DNA of 64,000 bases, taken from the NCBI RefSeq assembly GCF_004363305.1, contig NZ_SNZA01000001.1:86807-150806 (forward strand), read 5' to 3'. The notes below the pieces were generated by a model. It ran no database searches. It was not told the DNA's origin and saw nothing but the letters and a program-made list of their open reading frames with translations. Within the stretch, counting starts at the first letter, position 1; each line of letters begins with the position of its first letter. Position numbers and translations under genes: made by a program. Shown piece by piece: positions 34,844 through 42,844 of the stretch. This stretch comes from Marinomonas communis (GTDB lineage: Bacteria; Pseudomonadota; Gammaproteobacteria; Pseudomonadales; Marinomonadaceae).

Positions 34844-35106
34844 TAACGTGCTCCTTTTAACTGATGAGAACCAAAGCGACGTTTGAAGTTTTGAACACGT
34901 CCTTCCAACTGTGTGGCACGTTGCTCACCGGTGTAGACCGGATGAGAAGCCGAGGAAATATCAATGGTGTGGTAGGGATAGGTGTTCCCGTCTTTCCACT
35001 CAATTGTCTGTGAAGTTTTTAGTGTCGTTTTGATTAGGAAATAGGTGTCTACACTAGTGTCATGAAATACGACTGTACGGTATTCCGGGTGAATGTTTGA
35101 ACGCAT
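34843..35106 (-). CDS. rpmE2: 50S ribosomal protein L31 type B, zinc-independent paralogue
   Basis: An 87-residue protein starting [16 protein letters not shown] with [12 protein letters not shown] in the centre, the type B L31 signature. No CxxC zinc motif is present. In bacteria this paralogue is induced when zinc is scarce and displaces zinc-containing L31 from ribosomes, releasing zinc. It is first in the two-gene operon with rpmJ2 and preceded by a Zur-type palindrome. Confidence 0.95.
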   Translation of the reverse strand: MRSNIHPEYRTVVFHDTSVDTYFLIKTTLKTSQTIEWKDGNTYPYHTIDISSASHPVYTGEQRATQLEGRVQNFKRRFGSHQLKGAR

Positions 35107-35132
35107 AGGGTGCCTCCTTGAATGTTTTAATT

Positions 35133-35149
35133 ATGTTATATCATAACAT
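35133..35149. promoter_or_regulatory. Zur box upstream of rpmE2-rpmJ2
   Basis: ATGTTATATCATAACAT: 7-bp perfect arms around 3 bases, matching the proteobacterial Zur operator core (TGTTATAnTATAACA). It lies 26 bases before the rpmE2 start, where repression would be expected. Confidence 0.82.
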
Positions 35150-35309
35150 TTATTATGTAAATGATAATTGATATCAAAAAAATGGCCTTAAATTGCTCAT
35201 CGCACCTTTTTCATTTTTAGTGGGAGAAAAAACCGATGAACATGTAATAAATGACAGCAAACTTTGTTTCTTATATATTTTTATAGATATTTCTTTGAAG
35301 TGAACTCTT

Positions 35310-36518
35310 ATGCCTAAATCGCAATCTTATTGCATAGCTTTGCAGCCAATATGTGATTCAGACATGGTTCATGTAGCGGATGAGCTGCTTTACCGGTCTA
35401 CGTCATCTATGTCGAAAGCAGTGATCGATGATGAACTTGTCGCAACGGCAAGAGCTTGTAATGCAGCCTTCTATGAAACCGGTATTGAAAACCTCTGTGG
35501 CAGTGGCAAGTTATTTTTTAACGCCCCCAGAGAATGGTTGCTAAAACCTGAGCTTCTGCCTCCGTATCCCGAACAAGTTGTTATTGAAGTGTTAGAGAGT
35601 GTTGAAGGGGATGCCGACATTATTGTGGCCCTTCAACATGTAAAGGCGTTGGGTTATCAAATCGCATTAGATGACTTCGTTCTTAATGATCAAACACGTC
35701 CCTTACTGGAGGTGGCCGACATCATTAAGCTCGATATGCTAGATGATCAGCAAAATAACAATATTGAGCTCTACTTAGATAAAGGCATAACGCTCTTGGC
35801 TGAGAAGGTTGAAGATATTGATACATTCGAGCGTTGTAAGGGTATGGGGTTTACGCTTTTTCAAGGGTATTTCTACGCAAAGCCTGAAATCAAAAGCGCG
35901 ACTGAAGTGGATCGCAGTGGTAATGCAAACGCCAGACTCGAAATACTAAATGAGTTGTACAGTGATCAAGTCGACCTTGATAAAGTCGAAAAATTATTGG
36001 TAATGGAACCTCAACTGGTCCTGCGTTTGTTAAAGATGATTAACTCGGCGCAGTATAAACGAGCTAATACCATCAGCAGTTTGCACCAAGCGTTAACCTT
36101 GCTGGGGATTGAGAAGCTGAGAACTCTGGTGAGTACATTAGTCCTCGCGAATGATGATCCTTGCAAAATGTTGCTACTATCTAAAGTCCTGACTCGTGCC
36201 GCGATGTGTAAAGCACTTGCTGAAAATGAGTTTAAAGCCAATGCGGACGAAGCCTTCATGGTTGGCATGCTATCCATGGCTGACTTAATGTTAGGTCAGC
36301 CGATTCAAAAGGTGTGTGAACATATGCCACTGCAACAAGAGAGCGTCGATGCACTCATTCGACAGAACGGCAAGTTGGGCAGCATTTTAACGCTCGTAAA
36401 AACGTTTGAGAAAGCAGGCTTACACTCGGCCAACGGTAATACCGTCGATAAACTTAATACCTATTACCTAGACAGCCGGAGCTGGGCTATGACAATGCTA
36501 GCAGGGCTTTACGATTAG
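35310..36518 (+). CDS. EAL-HDOD domain signalling protein (YuxH-like)
   Basis: A 402-residue two-domain protein. Residues 1-200 are an EAL-like domain with a degenerate first motif (DELLYRS in place of E-A-L) but LDDF and IIKLDM still recognisable; residues 200-395 are an HDOD domain (LVMEPQLVLRLLKMINSAQY, then ALTLLGIEKLR). The layout matches the CdgJ/YuxH group, in which the EAL part generally no longer cleaves cyclic-di-GMP and the protein regulates motility or stress. It is monocistronic. The effector is unknown. Confidence 0.85.
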   Translation: MPKSQSYCIALQPICDSDMVHVADELLYRSTSSMSKAVIDDELVATARACNAAFYETGIENLCGSGKLFFNAPREWLLKPELLPPYPEQVVIEVLESVEGDADIIVALQHVKALGYQIALDDFVLNDQTRPLLEVADIIKLDMLDDQQNNNIELYLDKGITLLAEKVEDIDTFERCKGMGFTLFQGYFYAKPEIKSATEVDRSGNANARLEILNELYSDQVDLDKVEKLLVMEPQLVLRLLKMINSAQYKRANTISSLHQALTLLGIEKLRTLVSTLVLANDDPCKMLLLSKVLTRAAMCKALAENEFKANADEAFMVGMLSMADLMLGQPIQKVCEHMPLQQESVDALIRQNGKLGSILTLVKTFEKAGLHSANGNTVDKLNTYYLDSRSWAMTMLAGLYD

Positions 36519-36533
36519 ATGTATTAGTTCAGA

Positions 36534-37055
36534 TTAGAGTTGCTGGAATGCATCCGCGATACGATCAACCTGATCCCAATCAGTGAATTCAATTTCGCTA
36601 TCACCAATCTGTTCGCCACTCATTTTAAAGATCAGTTTGATCATCAAACGGTCGAAGAAGCTATTGTTTGCTAAATGTAGTTTGCCTGCAAAAACGGCTT
36701 CGATGTCTGCATGAATCCCCGTTTTATGCTTAAGTTTAATAAAATATAGATTGTTTGAAGGTGAGCATTTGTTGGCTTTTCTGGCGGTGGCATTAACGCT
36801 AAATAACAACGTCTTCTTTGTGCTCAGTGAGATCGACTGTTCGATTAAAAAGCGCTCAAAATCTGGTCGATGTTTACCATAGCGAACGCTCCCGCCCAAA
36901 ATAACCTTTTCATAGTCTGCTAAATCAACAGATGTCACCCCATGAATATCGATTATGGTCACATCGTGATTGGTCTTGATATGTTCGCCAATACGCTGGC
37001 AAATTTTTCTAGTCTGACCGTCTACACTTGAAAAGAGCGCTAGCGTTTTTATCAT
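36534..37055 (-). CDS. hemG: Menaquinone-dependent protoporphyrinogen oxidase HemG
   Basis: A 173-residue flavodoxin-like protein. The FMN loop is ALFSSVDGQTRKI, and the family blocks GGSVRYGKHRPDFERFL and FFDRLMIKLIFKMSGEQ are present, the latter being the long insert typical of HemG. It oxidises protoporphyrinogen IX to protoporphyrin IX in haem synthesis using the membrane quinone pool. Start taken at ATG 37055, with AAGG 8 bases upstream; a GTG one codon earlier is possible. It is convergent with the EAL-HDOD gene. Confidence 0.85.
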   Translation of the reverse strand: MIKTLALFSSVDGQTRKICQRIGEHIKTNHDVTIIDIHGVTSVDLADYEKVILGGSVRYGKHRPDFERFLIEQSISLSTKKTLLFSVNATARKANKCSPSNNLYFIKLKHKTGIHADIEAVFAGKLHLANNSFFDRLMIKLIFKMSGEQIGDSEIEFTDWDQVDRIADAFQQL

Positions 37056-37245
37056 CACGAATGCCTTTTAGTCATTTGCCAGCCAAACCAACCCTTTGCT
37101 GATTAGGCTTAGTTTGGCTGTCTTTTTACCAATAATTGTATGGAATAAAACAGGCGATCAATTCATATCAGCTCTGCTGAATGCCATCCTCTTAATTGGA
37201 ATACGATGTGGGCATTAAGTTCAGTGACAGGACAATCCGCTTCTA

Positions 37246-38271
37246 TCAAGCGATTTCTTTACGAATAATGTCTGCACCAGCTGCCAAGGCTTGCAGTTTG
37301 CCTCGTGCTACTTCGCGTGGAAGCGGAGCCATGCCGCAGTTAGTGCACGGATATAGCTTATCTGCATCGACATACTTCAACGCTTCGCGAAGTGTTGCGG
37401 CCACATCTTCTGGTGTTTCTATTGTGTGGTTAGCCACGTCAATTGCCCCCACCATGACTTTCTTGCCTCGAACCAGCTCCATAAGCTCCATAGGGACATG
37501 TGAGTTATGGCATTCCAGCGAAATGATATCGATGTTTGAGGCTTGTAATTTCGGAAATATCTCTTCGTACTGACGCCATTCGGTACCTAATGTCTTTTTC
37601 CAATCTGTATTGGCTTTGATTCCATAGCCATAACAGATATGAACAGCGGTTTCACACTTAAGCCCTTCGATTGCCCGTTCAAGGCAGGCAATGCCCCAAG
37701 CGTTCACTTCATCAAAAAAGACATTAAACGCAGGCTCGTCAAATTGGATAATGTCGACACCCGCGGCTTCCAGCTCTTTTGCCTCTTGGTTAAGTATTTT
37801 GGCAAATTCCCATGCCAGCTTTTCACGACTGTGGTAGTGATCATCGTATAGGGTATCAACCATGGTCATCGGACCAGGTAAAGCCCACTTGATAGGTTGT
37901 TTGGTTTGTTGACGTAGAAACGTTGCATCGTCGACAAACACAGGTTTTTGTCTAGACACTGGGCCAACAACCACAGGAACACTGGCATCGTAACGGTCGC
38001 GAATTTTGACCGTTTTGCGGTTTTCAAAGTCCACTCCATTTAAGTGCTCAATAAAGGTTGTCACAAAATGTTGACGTGTCTGCTCGCCGTCACTCACGAT
38101 GTCTGTGCCCGCTAAAAGCTGCTCTTGAAGTGCGACACGAAGAGCATCTTGTTTCCCAGCAATCAGTTGCTTGCCTTCGAGTTTCCAAGGGGACCAAAGC
38201 GTTTCAGGCTCCGCTAACCATTCTGGTTTTGGCAGGCTACCTGCGGTAGATGTTGGTAATAGTGTTTTCAT
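37246..38271 (-). CDS. mesD: Folate-independent methionine synthase MesD
   Basis: A 341-residue single-barrel protein homologous to the C-terminal catalytic half of MetE. Zinc ligands appear as VHICYGYG (His and Cys), a Glu in ISLECHNSH, and the second Cys in YPCTNCGM. N-terminal TSTAGSLPKPEWL and FDEPAFNVFF are also characteristic. It lacks the MetE N-terminal half that binds folate. With the adjacent DUF1852 gene it fits MesD, which methylates homocysteine without cobalamin or methyl-folate and needs MesX and oxygen. The methyl donor is unknown. It follows mesX by 40 bases. Confidence 0.82.
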   Translation of the reverse strand: MKTLLPTSTAGSLPKPEWLAEPETLWSPWKLEGKQLIAGKQDALRVALQEQLLAGTDIVSDGEQTRQHFVTTFIEHLNGVDFENRKTVKIRDRYDASVPVVVGPVSRQKPVFVDDATFLRQQTKQPIKWALPGPMTMVDTLYDDHYHSREKLAWEFAKILNQEAKELEAAGVDIIQFDEPAFNVFFDEVNAWGIACLERAIEGLKCETAVHICYGYGIKANTDWKKTLGTEWRQYEEIFPKLQASNIDIISLECHNSHVPMELMELVRGKKVMVGAIDVANHTIETPEDVAATLREALKYVDADKLYPCTNCGMAPLPREVARGKLQALAAGADIIRKEIA

Positions 38272-38311
38272 ATTCCGTTGCTCTTATCAGTGTGAATTTC
38301 TTAGTTGTACG

Positions 38312-39289
38312 TTACAGGCCAAAGTTGGCCGACCATTGGTTCAGAATCGTTTGATAAGGCTTAATAAAATGCTCCTCAGTAAACTTTCCTTGTTTGACTG
38401 CCAACTGGCTTCGTTCTTCTCGGTCGTATTCGATCTGAGTGAGCGAATGATCAAGATGTTTTAGGCTGGGCTTGAATCGCTCGCCAGCGGCAGCGTTGGC
38501 ATTGTAAATCTCCGGACGATAGATCTTTTGGAAGGTTTCCATCGTGCTGATCGTGCCAATAAGTTCTAAGTTGGTGTAATCATTAAGAAGATCACCAAAG
38601 AAGTAGAACGCCAGCGGTGCGGAACTGTTGGCAGGCATGAAATAGCGCACCTGTAGCCCCATTTGTTTGAAATAGGTTTCAGTGAGCGAGGACTCATTTG
38701 GGACGTATTCAAAGCCAAGAATAGGGTGTTTATTTTCGGTTCGCTGATAGATTTTGGTTTCAGAAACGCTTAAACAAATCACCGGCAGCTTGCTGAAATG
38801 TTCTTTGAAAGTTGAAGATTGAACAAAACTCTGAAAAATCTTGCCGTGTAGCGCACCAAAATTATTGGGAATGCTAAAACCCTGTTTATCTTTATTGTGT
38901 TCTTGCAGCAATACGCTGAAATCGTAGTCGCGTACATAAGATGAGAAATTATTGCCCACTAAACCAGGAATGCGCTCGTTTGTTCTTTGATCAACGATTT
39001 CCGTTTTAAGAATCTCAATGGTGGGAAAGGTCTGGCCATTTCCAGTTACATCAATGTCCACCGACACAATGTCAAGCTCTACAGAGTAACGATCACCCGT
39101 CGGGTTGTCCCAGTTGGCCAGAGCATTAAAGCGATTATTGATCATTCGTAGCGTATCACGAAGATTGGCCTCGCGACGTTTGCCACGCGCTAGATTGGCG
39201 AAATTTGTTGTGATACGTGTGTTTTCTGACGGCTGATAGTGCTCATCAAACCGAATAGTACTTACTGAAAACTCAAATGCTTGGCTCAT
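38312..39289 (-). CDS. mesX: MesX, DUF1852 partner of methionine synthase MesD
   Basis: A 325-residue soluble DUF1852 protein with ISTI-type blocks: FDEHYQPSENTRITTNFANL near the start and RYSVELDIVSVDIDV. Start chosen at ATG 39289 (AGGAAGAG upstream); the frame extends to a TTG at 39295. DUF1852 genes nearly always accompany this MetE-like single-barrel gene, and MesX is required for MesD activity. It has no recognised catalytic motif. It is the first gene of the two-gene operon. Confidence 0.85.
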   Translation of the reverse strand: MSQAFEFSVSTIRFDEHYQPSENTRITTNFANLARGKRREANLRDTLRMINNRFNALANWDNPTGDRYSVELDIVSVDIDVTGNGQTFPTIEILKTEIVDQRTNERIPGLVGNNFSSYVRDYDFSVLLQEHNKDKQGFSIPNNFGALHGKIFQSFVQSSTFKEHFSKLPVICLSVSETKIYQRTENKHPILGFEYVPNESSLTETYFKQMGLQVRYFMPANSSAPLAFYFFGDLLNDYTNLELIGTISTMETFQKIYRPEIYNANAAAGERFKPSLKHLDHSLTQIEYDREERSQLAVKQGKFTEEHFIKPYQTILNQWSANFGL

Positions 39290-39480
39290 GCTCAACTCTT
39301 CCTATCTTATGGGGATCGCACCCAGTTAGACTTCCTGCCTTCTTTGATCTGTTCAATTCTCCAGAAGTCAGTTGCTGTGATGTGGAGGAATACAGTAGTT
39401 GGAAATTTATTATGAGTAAAATTTGTTGTTTTCAGATTGTGATGAATTTCACTAATGTTATTGTTTGAACATATCGCAAA

Positions 39481-39912
39481 TCAATTTGCATAGAACTCTT
39501 TAATATCTGCAATACGCTTCTGCGCCCGCTGTGGCAAGTTTTCAGGCGCGGATACAGTACTTAGGTTTTTGTCACCCACTTGGATAACCATTACCATGCC
39601 CATCGCCATGTGGGGTGTGCATTCAATGCCATAAATGCCTTCCTGATCAAAAGACATGACGATTTCTTCATTGATATTACCGCGAAAGGTCGTTGCACCT
39701 TCTGGCCACATGTTAGCGATCGTCGCGGCATTATGCCCTGGCGCAGTACGAAGGAATTTGACCGTATCACCAGGCTGGATATTTAAGTAACTTGGCTCGT
39801 AAGACATGGCACCGAGCTGATTACGGTTGACCATTTTTACTTCATATTGTGCGGCGTAAAGCGTGCTGGCAATAAGGCTAGTGCCTAATATAGTCAGTAA
39901 AGATTTGAACAT
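39481..39912 (-). CDS. Pseudoazurin (blue copper protein)
   Basis: A 143-residue protein with signal peptide (cleavage near LYAAQ) and a cupredoxin fold. Copper ligands are His in PGHNAATI and the C-terminal Cys-x2-His-x4-Met of ECTPHMAMGM. It is a periplasmic electron carrier, classically feeding nitrite or nitrous oxide reductase; no such enzyme is in this window. It lies 14 bases downstream of an ABC ATPase gene on the same strand, so it appears to be the last gene of that transporter operon, an unusual setting. Confidence 0.9.
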   Translation of the reverse strand: MFKSLLTILGTSLIASTLYAAQYEVKMVNRNQLGAMSYEPSYLNIQPGDTVKFLRTAPGHNAATIANMWPEGATTFRGNINEEIVMSFDQEGIYGIECTPHMAMGMVMVIQVGDKNLSTVSAPENLPQRAQKRIADIKEFYAN

Positions 39913-39926
39913 AATATCGTTCCTTG

Positions 39927-40682
39927 TTAATTCAAAAGTTGTATGTGAGGAGGGTGATCAGATGAATGGATGATTCGCGAATGTACATCGAATACATCAA
40001 GGATAAACGCCTCGCTGATGAGTTCTGCTGGTTTACCTTGGGCAATTACACGACCGTCTTTCATGGCAATGATGCGATCAAAGCGCAATGCATGGTTTAA
40101 GTCGTGGACGGCAACCAGCATGGTACGTTGAATGTTTTCAATCAAAGAGAGCACCACCATTTGCTGTTTAATATCGAGGTGATTGGTGGGCTCATCCATG
40201 ACGATAAAAGGAGTGTTCTGCGCCAGTGCTCGCGCAATATGAAGGCGTTGTTGCTCCCCACCAGACAGCGTGTGCCAATGTTGGTGGCGCTTGTGTGTCA
40301 TGCTGACTTTTTCCAGTGCGTGATCGACATGGGATTGGTGGGCTGTGCCCCATCTTTCAAAGGCTTTAATCCAAGGAGTGCGACCTAGGGCAACGGCGTC
40401 TTCTGCTTTGACCAATTCTTCGGTGGTGGCTTTTTGCTGAACAAACGAAAGGTGCTGGGCAAGCGTTCGCCTAGGATAGTGCTGAACAGTGATATCATCC
40501 AATGCAATATGACCAGAAGTTGGCTTATTAAGACCGCAAATCAAACGCAGCAGCGTCGATTTACCGCACCCGTTAGGGCCAATTAAAGCAACGCGCTCTC
40601 CCTTTTCTAAGGCAAAGGAAATATCTCGTAGCAGTGTTTTTTTACCCAGTTGGTAATGAACGTTAGAGACCGTTAGATTCAC
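39927..40682 (-). CDS. ABC transporter ATPase, FecE/BtuD family
   Basis: Start taken at GTG 40682, which overlaps the permease stop (GTGA), giving 251 residues; the frame is open further upstream inside the permease gene but without family homology. Walker A is GPNGCGKSTLL, signature LSGGEQQRLHIA, Walker B FIVMDEPTNHLD. The short N-terminus and Q-loop match iron-siderophore/cobalamin-type ATPases. Together with the permease and binding protein it forms a full importer. Confidence 0.88.
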   Translation of the reverse strand: MNLTVSNVHYQLGKKTLLRDISFALEKGERVALIGPNGCGKSTLLRLICGLNKPTSGHIALDDITVQHYPRRTLAQHLSFVQQKATTEELVKAEDAVALGRTPWIKAFERWGTAHQSHVDHALEKVSMTHKRHQHWHTLSGGEQQRLHIARALAQNTPFIVMDEPTNHLDIKQQMVVLSLIENIQRTMLVAVHDLNHALRFDRIIAMKDGRVIAQGKPAELISEAFILDVFDVHSRIIHSSDHPPHIQLLN

Positions 40683-41731
40683 TGCTTCTGTCCTCTGATC
40701 AATACCAGCGCAAAGCAAGGCGCACCAATTAAGGCGGTGACCACGCCAATAGGCAATACTTGGCCGGGGATAACGATGCGCGAACCAATGTCGCAAAAGA
40801 TTAAAAACAGAGCGCCAATCACGGCACATGCTGGTGCTAGGATTAAATGGGAGCTACCAAAGATAAACCGAGCAGCGTGGGGGATAACGAGGCCCACAAA
40901 ACCAATGGCACCCACCATCGACACCATAACGGCTGTCATCATCGCGGTTCCAAAAATCAGAAACACTTGCACACGGCGAACGGAAATCCCAATAGACGCT
41001 GCCGCATCCGAGCCGAACAAGAAAGCATCCAATGAACGAGCATGCCAAATAACCAAAGCCAACCCTGCGATAAGAACAGGTACAGCCACGCTTACTTCTT
41101 GCCAGCGAGCACCTGATAAGTTGCCCAATAGCCAGAACATAATCCCTCTGGCTTGCTCAGCATTGGCAGATTTAGCGATCACAAACGCCGTCAAGGCATT
41201 AAACAGCTGCGAGCCAGCAATACCGGCTAAGATAATCTGAGTAGAGATATTGCCACTACGGCGCTTTGAAGCAAGAGCCGACAGTAGCATAACGAAACCA
41301 AATGCCAGAATCGCACCAAGCAAAGCGCCAAAAGACATGCTTAAGACACCAATACCCACTCCCGCAATGGTAACCATGACAGCACCTGTGGAAGCCCCCG
41401 CAGAGATCCCTAGCAAATAAGGGTCAGCCAACGCATTGCGTAACAGCGATTGAAGCACCAGCCCCGTAACCGCTAAGGCCGCACCGCAACATGCCGCCAC
41501 TAATGTGCGCGTGAGGCGATAATTCCAAATAACGCCTTGATCAATGGGATGGATAGGGTAGTCAGCGCCAAATGCACCATTCGCAATGGCCTGAACAACG
41601 GTGGTGAAATCGATATTGGTTTCCCCCACCGCGACACCAGTCGTGATCGCGGCCAGCAACACCAACACTGTGAGCAAAACAAATAAAAAAGGGTGACGTG
41701 ACATCACCCCATTTAATAACTGAAAAGGCAT
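40679..41731 (-). CDS. FecCD-family ABC transporter permease
   Basis: A 350-residue, ten-helix permease of the FecCD family. Visible markers are WNYRLTRTLVAACCGAALAV and LQSLLRNALADPYLLGISAGAS, then GLVIPHAARF near the C-terminus. It starts 3 bases after the binding-protein stop. It would import an iron-siderophore, haem, cobalamin or a related molecule across the inner membrane. Substrate cannot be fixed from sequence; the Fur-like site upstream of the operon favours iron. Confidence 0.9.
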   Translation of the reverse strand: MPFQLLNGVMSRHPFLFVLLTVLVLLAAITTGVAVGETNIDFTTVVQAIANGAFGADYPIHPIDQGVIWNYRLTRTLVAACCGAALAVTGLVLQSLLRNALADPYLLGISAGASTGAVMVTIAGVGIGVLSMSFGALLGAILAFGFVMLLSALASKRRSGNISTQIILAGIAGSQLFNALTAFVIAKSANAEQARGIMFWLLGNLSGARWQEVSVAVPVLIAGLALVIWHARSLDAFLFGSDAAASIGISVRRVQVFLIFGTAMMTAVMVSMVGAIGFVGLVIPHAARFIFGSSHLILAPACAVIGALFLIFCDIGSRIVIPGQVLPIGVVTALIGAPCFALVLIRGQKQ

Positions 41732-41734
41732 GGA

Positions 41735-42733
41735 TTAGAGTTGTTCCACTGCGTCAGTCAGTTTCTCAAGGCCATTGATGAGACGAATGGTCGCGTCCAT
41801 TTCCAAGGCGTCCATGATAACAATATTGCCTTGTTTCACTGCATCCATCTCTTTCGTTACAGGATCGTTTTTGATGAATTCTAGCTTTTTCTCAAAATCA
41901 TCGGCAGGGAAGCGACGACGGTTCATTTTCGCGATCACGATAATATCTGGGTTAGCTTTAGCGAGCGTTTCCCAACCAACAGTTGGCCATTCTTCATCTG
42001 ACTGAACTACGTTTTCAATGCCCAAGGTTTTCATTAAATAGCCCGCTGCGCCTTTTTGACCAGCAACGTATGGATCAATGTCCATTGCCGCACTTGAGTA
42101 CCAGAAGACAGCCGTTTTACCTTGGCTACCTGCCGCTTTAGCGCGTTCGATGGCGGTGCTTTCACGTTGTTTTAAAGACGCCACTAATTGATCACCTCGA
42201 TCAGACACATCAAAGATATCTGATAATTGATCGATCGACTTATACAGTGCAGCGGTTGAGAATTGGTCTAGACGAGTGCCATCAAGGCCCACCGAATTGT
42301 CTTTGTTGTCACAGTCGGTCGGAAGGATATAAGTTGGAACCTTTACATCATGGAACATGTCTCGCGTCGCCACGATACCTTGATCACCCACATGCCACTC
42401 ATATTGAACGGCCACTAGCTCAGGTCGCTTCTCCAAAACTGACTCGAAACTTGGGTCATTGTCAGCCAAACGCGGAATGCCAGCGTTGACTTCTTTAAAC
42501 TCAGGCAGGACTTCGTTAAACCAAACTGAGGTGCCCTTAACTTTATCGCTAAGACCTAATGTGTACAAAATCTCTGTAGCCGCTTGGCCAATTGTCACAG
42601 TGCTTTGGGGGGCTTGTTGATAGGTGTGCGTAAAACCACAGTTTTCAATGGTTAAAGGATATTCCGTTGCTAAGGTGGCCGTTGAACTAAACAAGGTCAC
42701 CGCGATAAGCGACATGGAAAAAACTGACTTCAT
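41735..42733 (-). CDS. ABC transporter periplasmic substrate-binding protein (TroA/FecB fold)
   Basis: A 332-residue exported protein starting at ATG 42733 (GGAG five bases upstream), with a signal peptide ending at ATLATEY. The class III binding-protein fold is seen from TVTIGQAATEILYTLGLSDKV, ERGPELVAVQYE-like hinge KRPELVAVQYEW, and the C-terminal lobe GWETLAKANPDIIVIAKM. Ligand not evident. First gene of the operon with permease, ATPase and pseudoazurin. No TonB-dependent receptor is nearby. Confidence 0.85.
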   Translation of the reverse strand: MKSVFSMSLIAVTLFSSTATLATEYPLTIENCGFTHTYQQAPQSTVTIGQAATEILYTLGLSDKVKGTSVWFNEVLPEFKEVNAGIPRLADNDPSFESVLEKRPELVAVQYEWHVGDQGIVATRDMFHDVKVPTYILPTDCDNKDNSVGLDGTRLDQFSTAALYKSIDQLSDIFDVSDRGDQLVASLKQRESTAIERAKAAGSQGKTAVFWYSSAAMDIDPYVAGQKGAAGYLMKTLGIENVVQSDEEWPTVGWETLAKANPDIIVIAKMNRRRFPADDFEKKLEFIKNDPVTKEMDAVKQGNIVIMDALEMDATIRLINGLEKLTDAVEQL

Positions 42734-42801
42734 TGGAACTCCGTTACCAATATGACTGATCAAAGCGCGCTATTTTAAAGGCTATCCATATGCTCTGCTA
42801 T

Positions 42802-42816
42802 AAAAAATAATTCTCA
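42802..42816 (-). promoter_or_regulatory. Possible Fur box upstream of FecBCD-type operon
   Basis: On the minus strand TGAGAAT-T-ATTTTTT matches the Fur 7-1-7 pattern TGATAAT-N-ATTATCA at about 10 of 14 positions, about 70 bases before the binding-protein start. The left half-site is good, the right half weak. Confidence 0.4.
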
Positions 42817-42844
42817 TCTGACTGAGGCGTTTTCATCACCACTC

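Noticed and set aside
39290..39480. Possible SAM or other methionine-related riboswitch ahead of mesX
   Set aside because: No recognised aptamer core or terminator-antiterminator pair could be made out.
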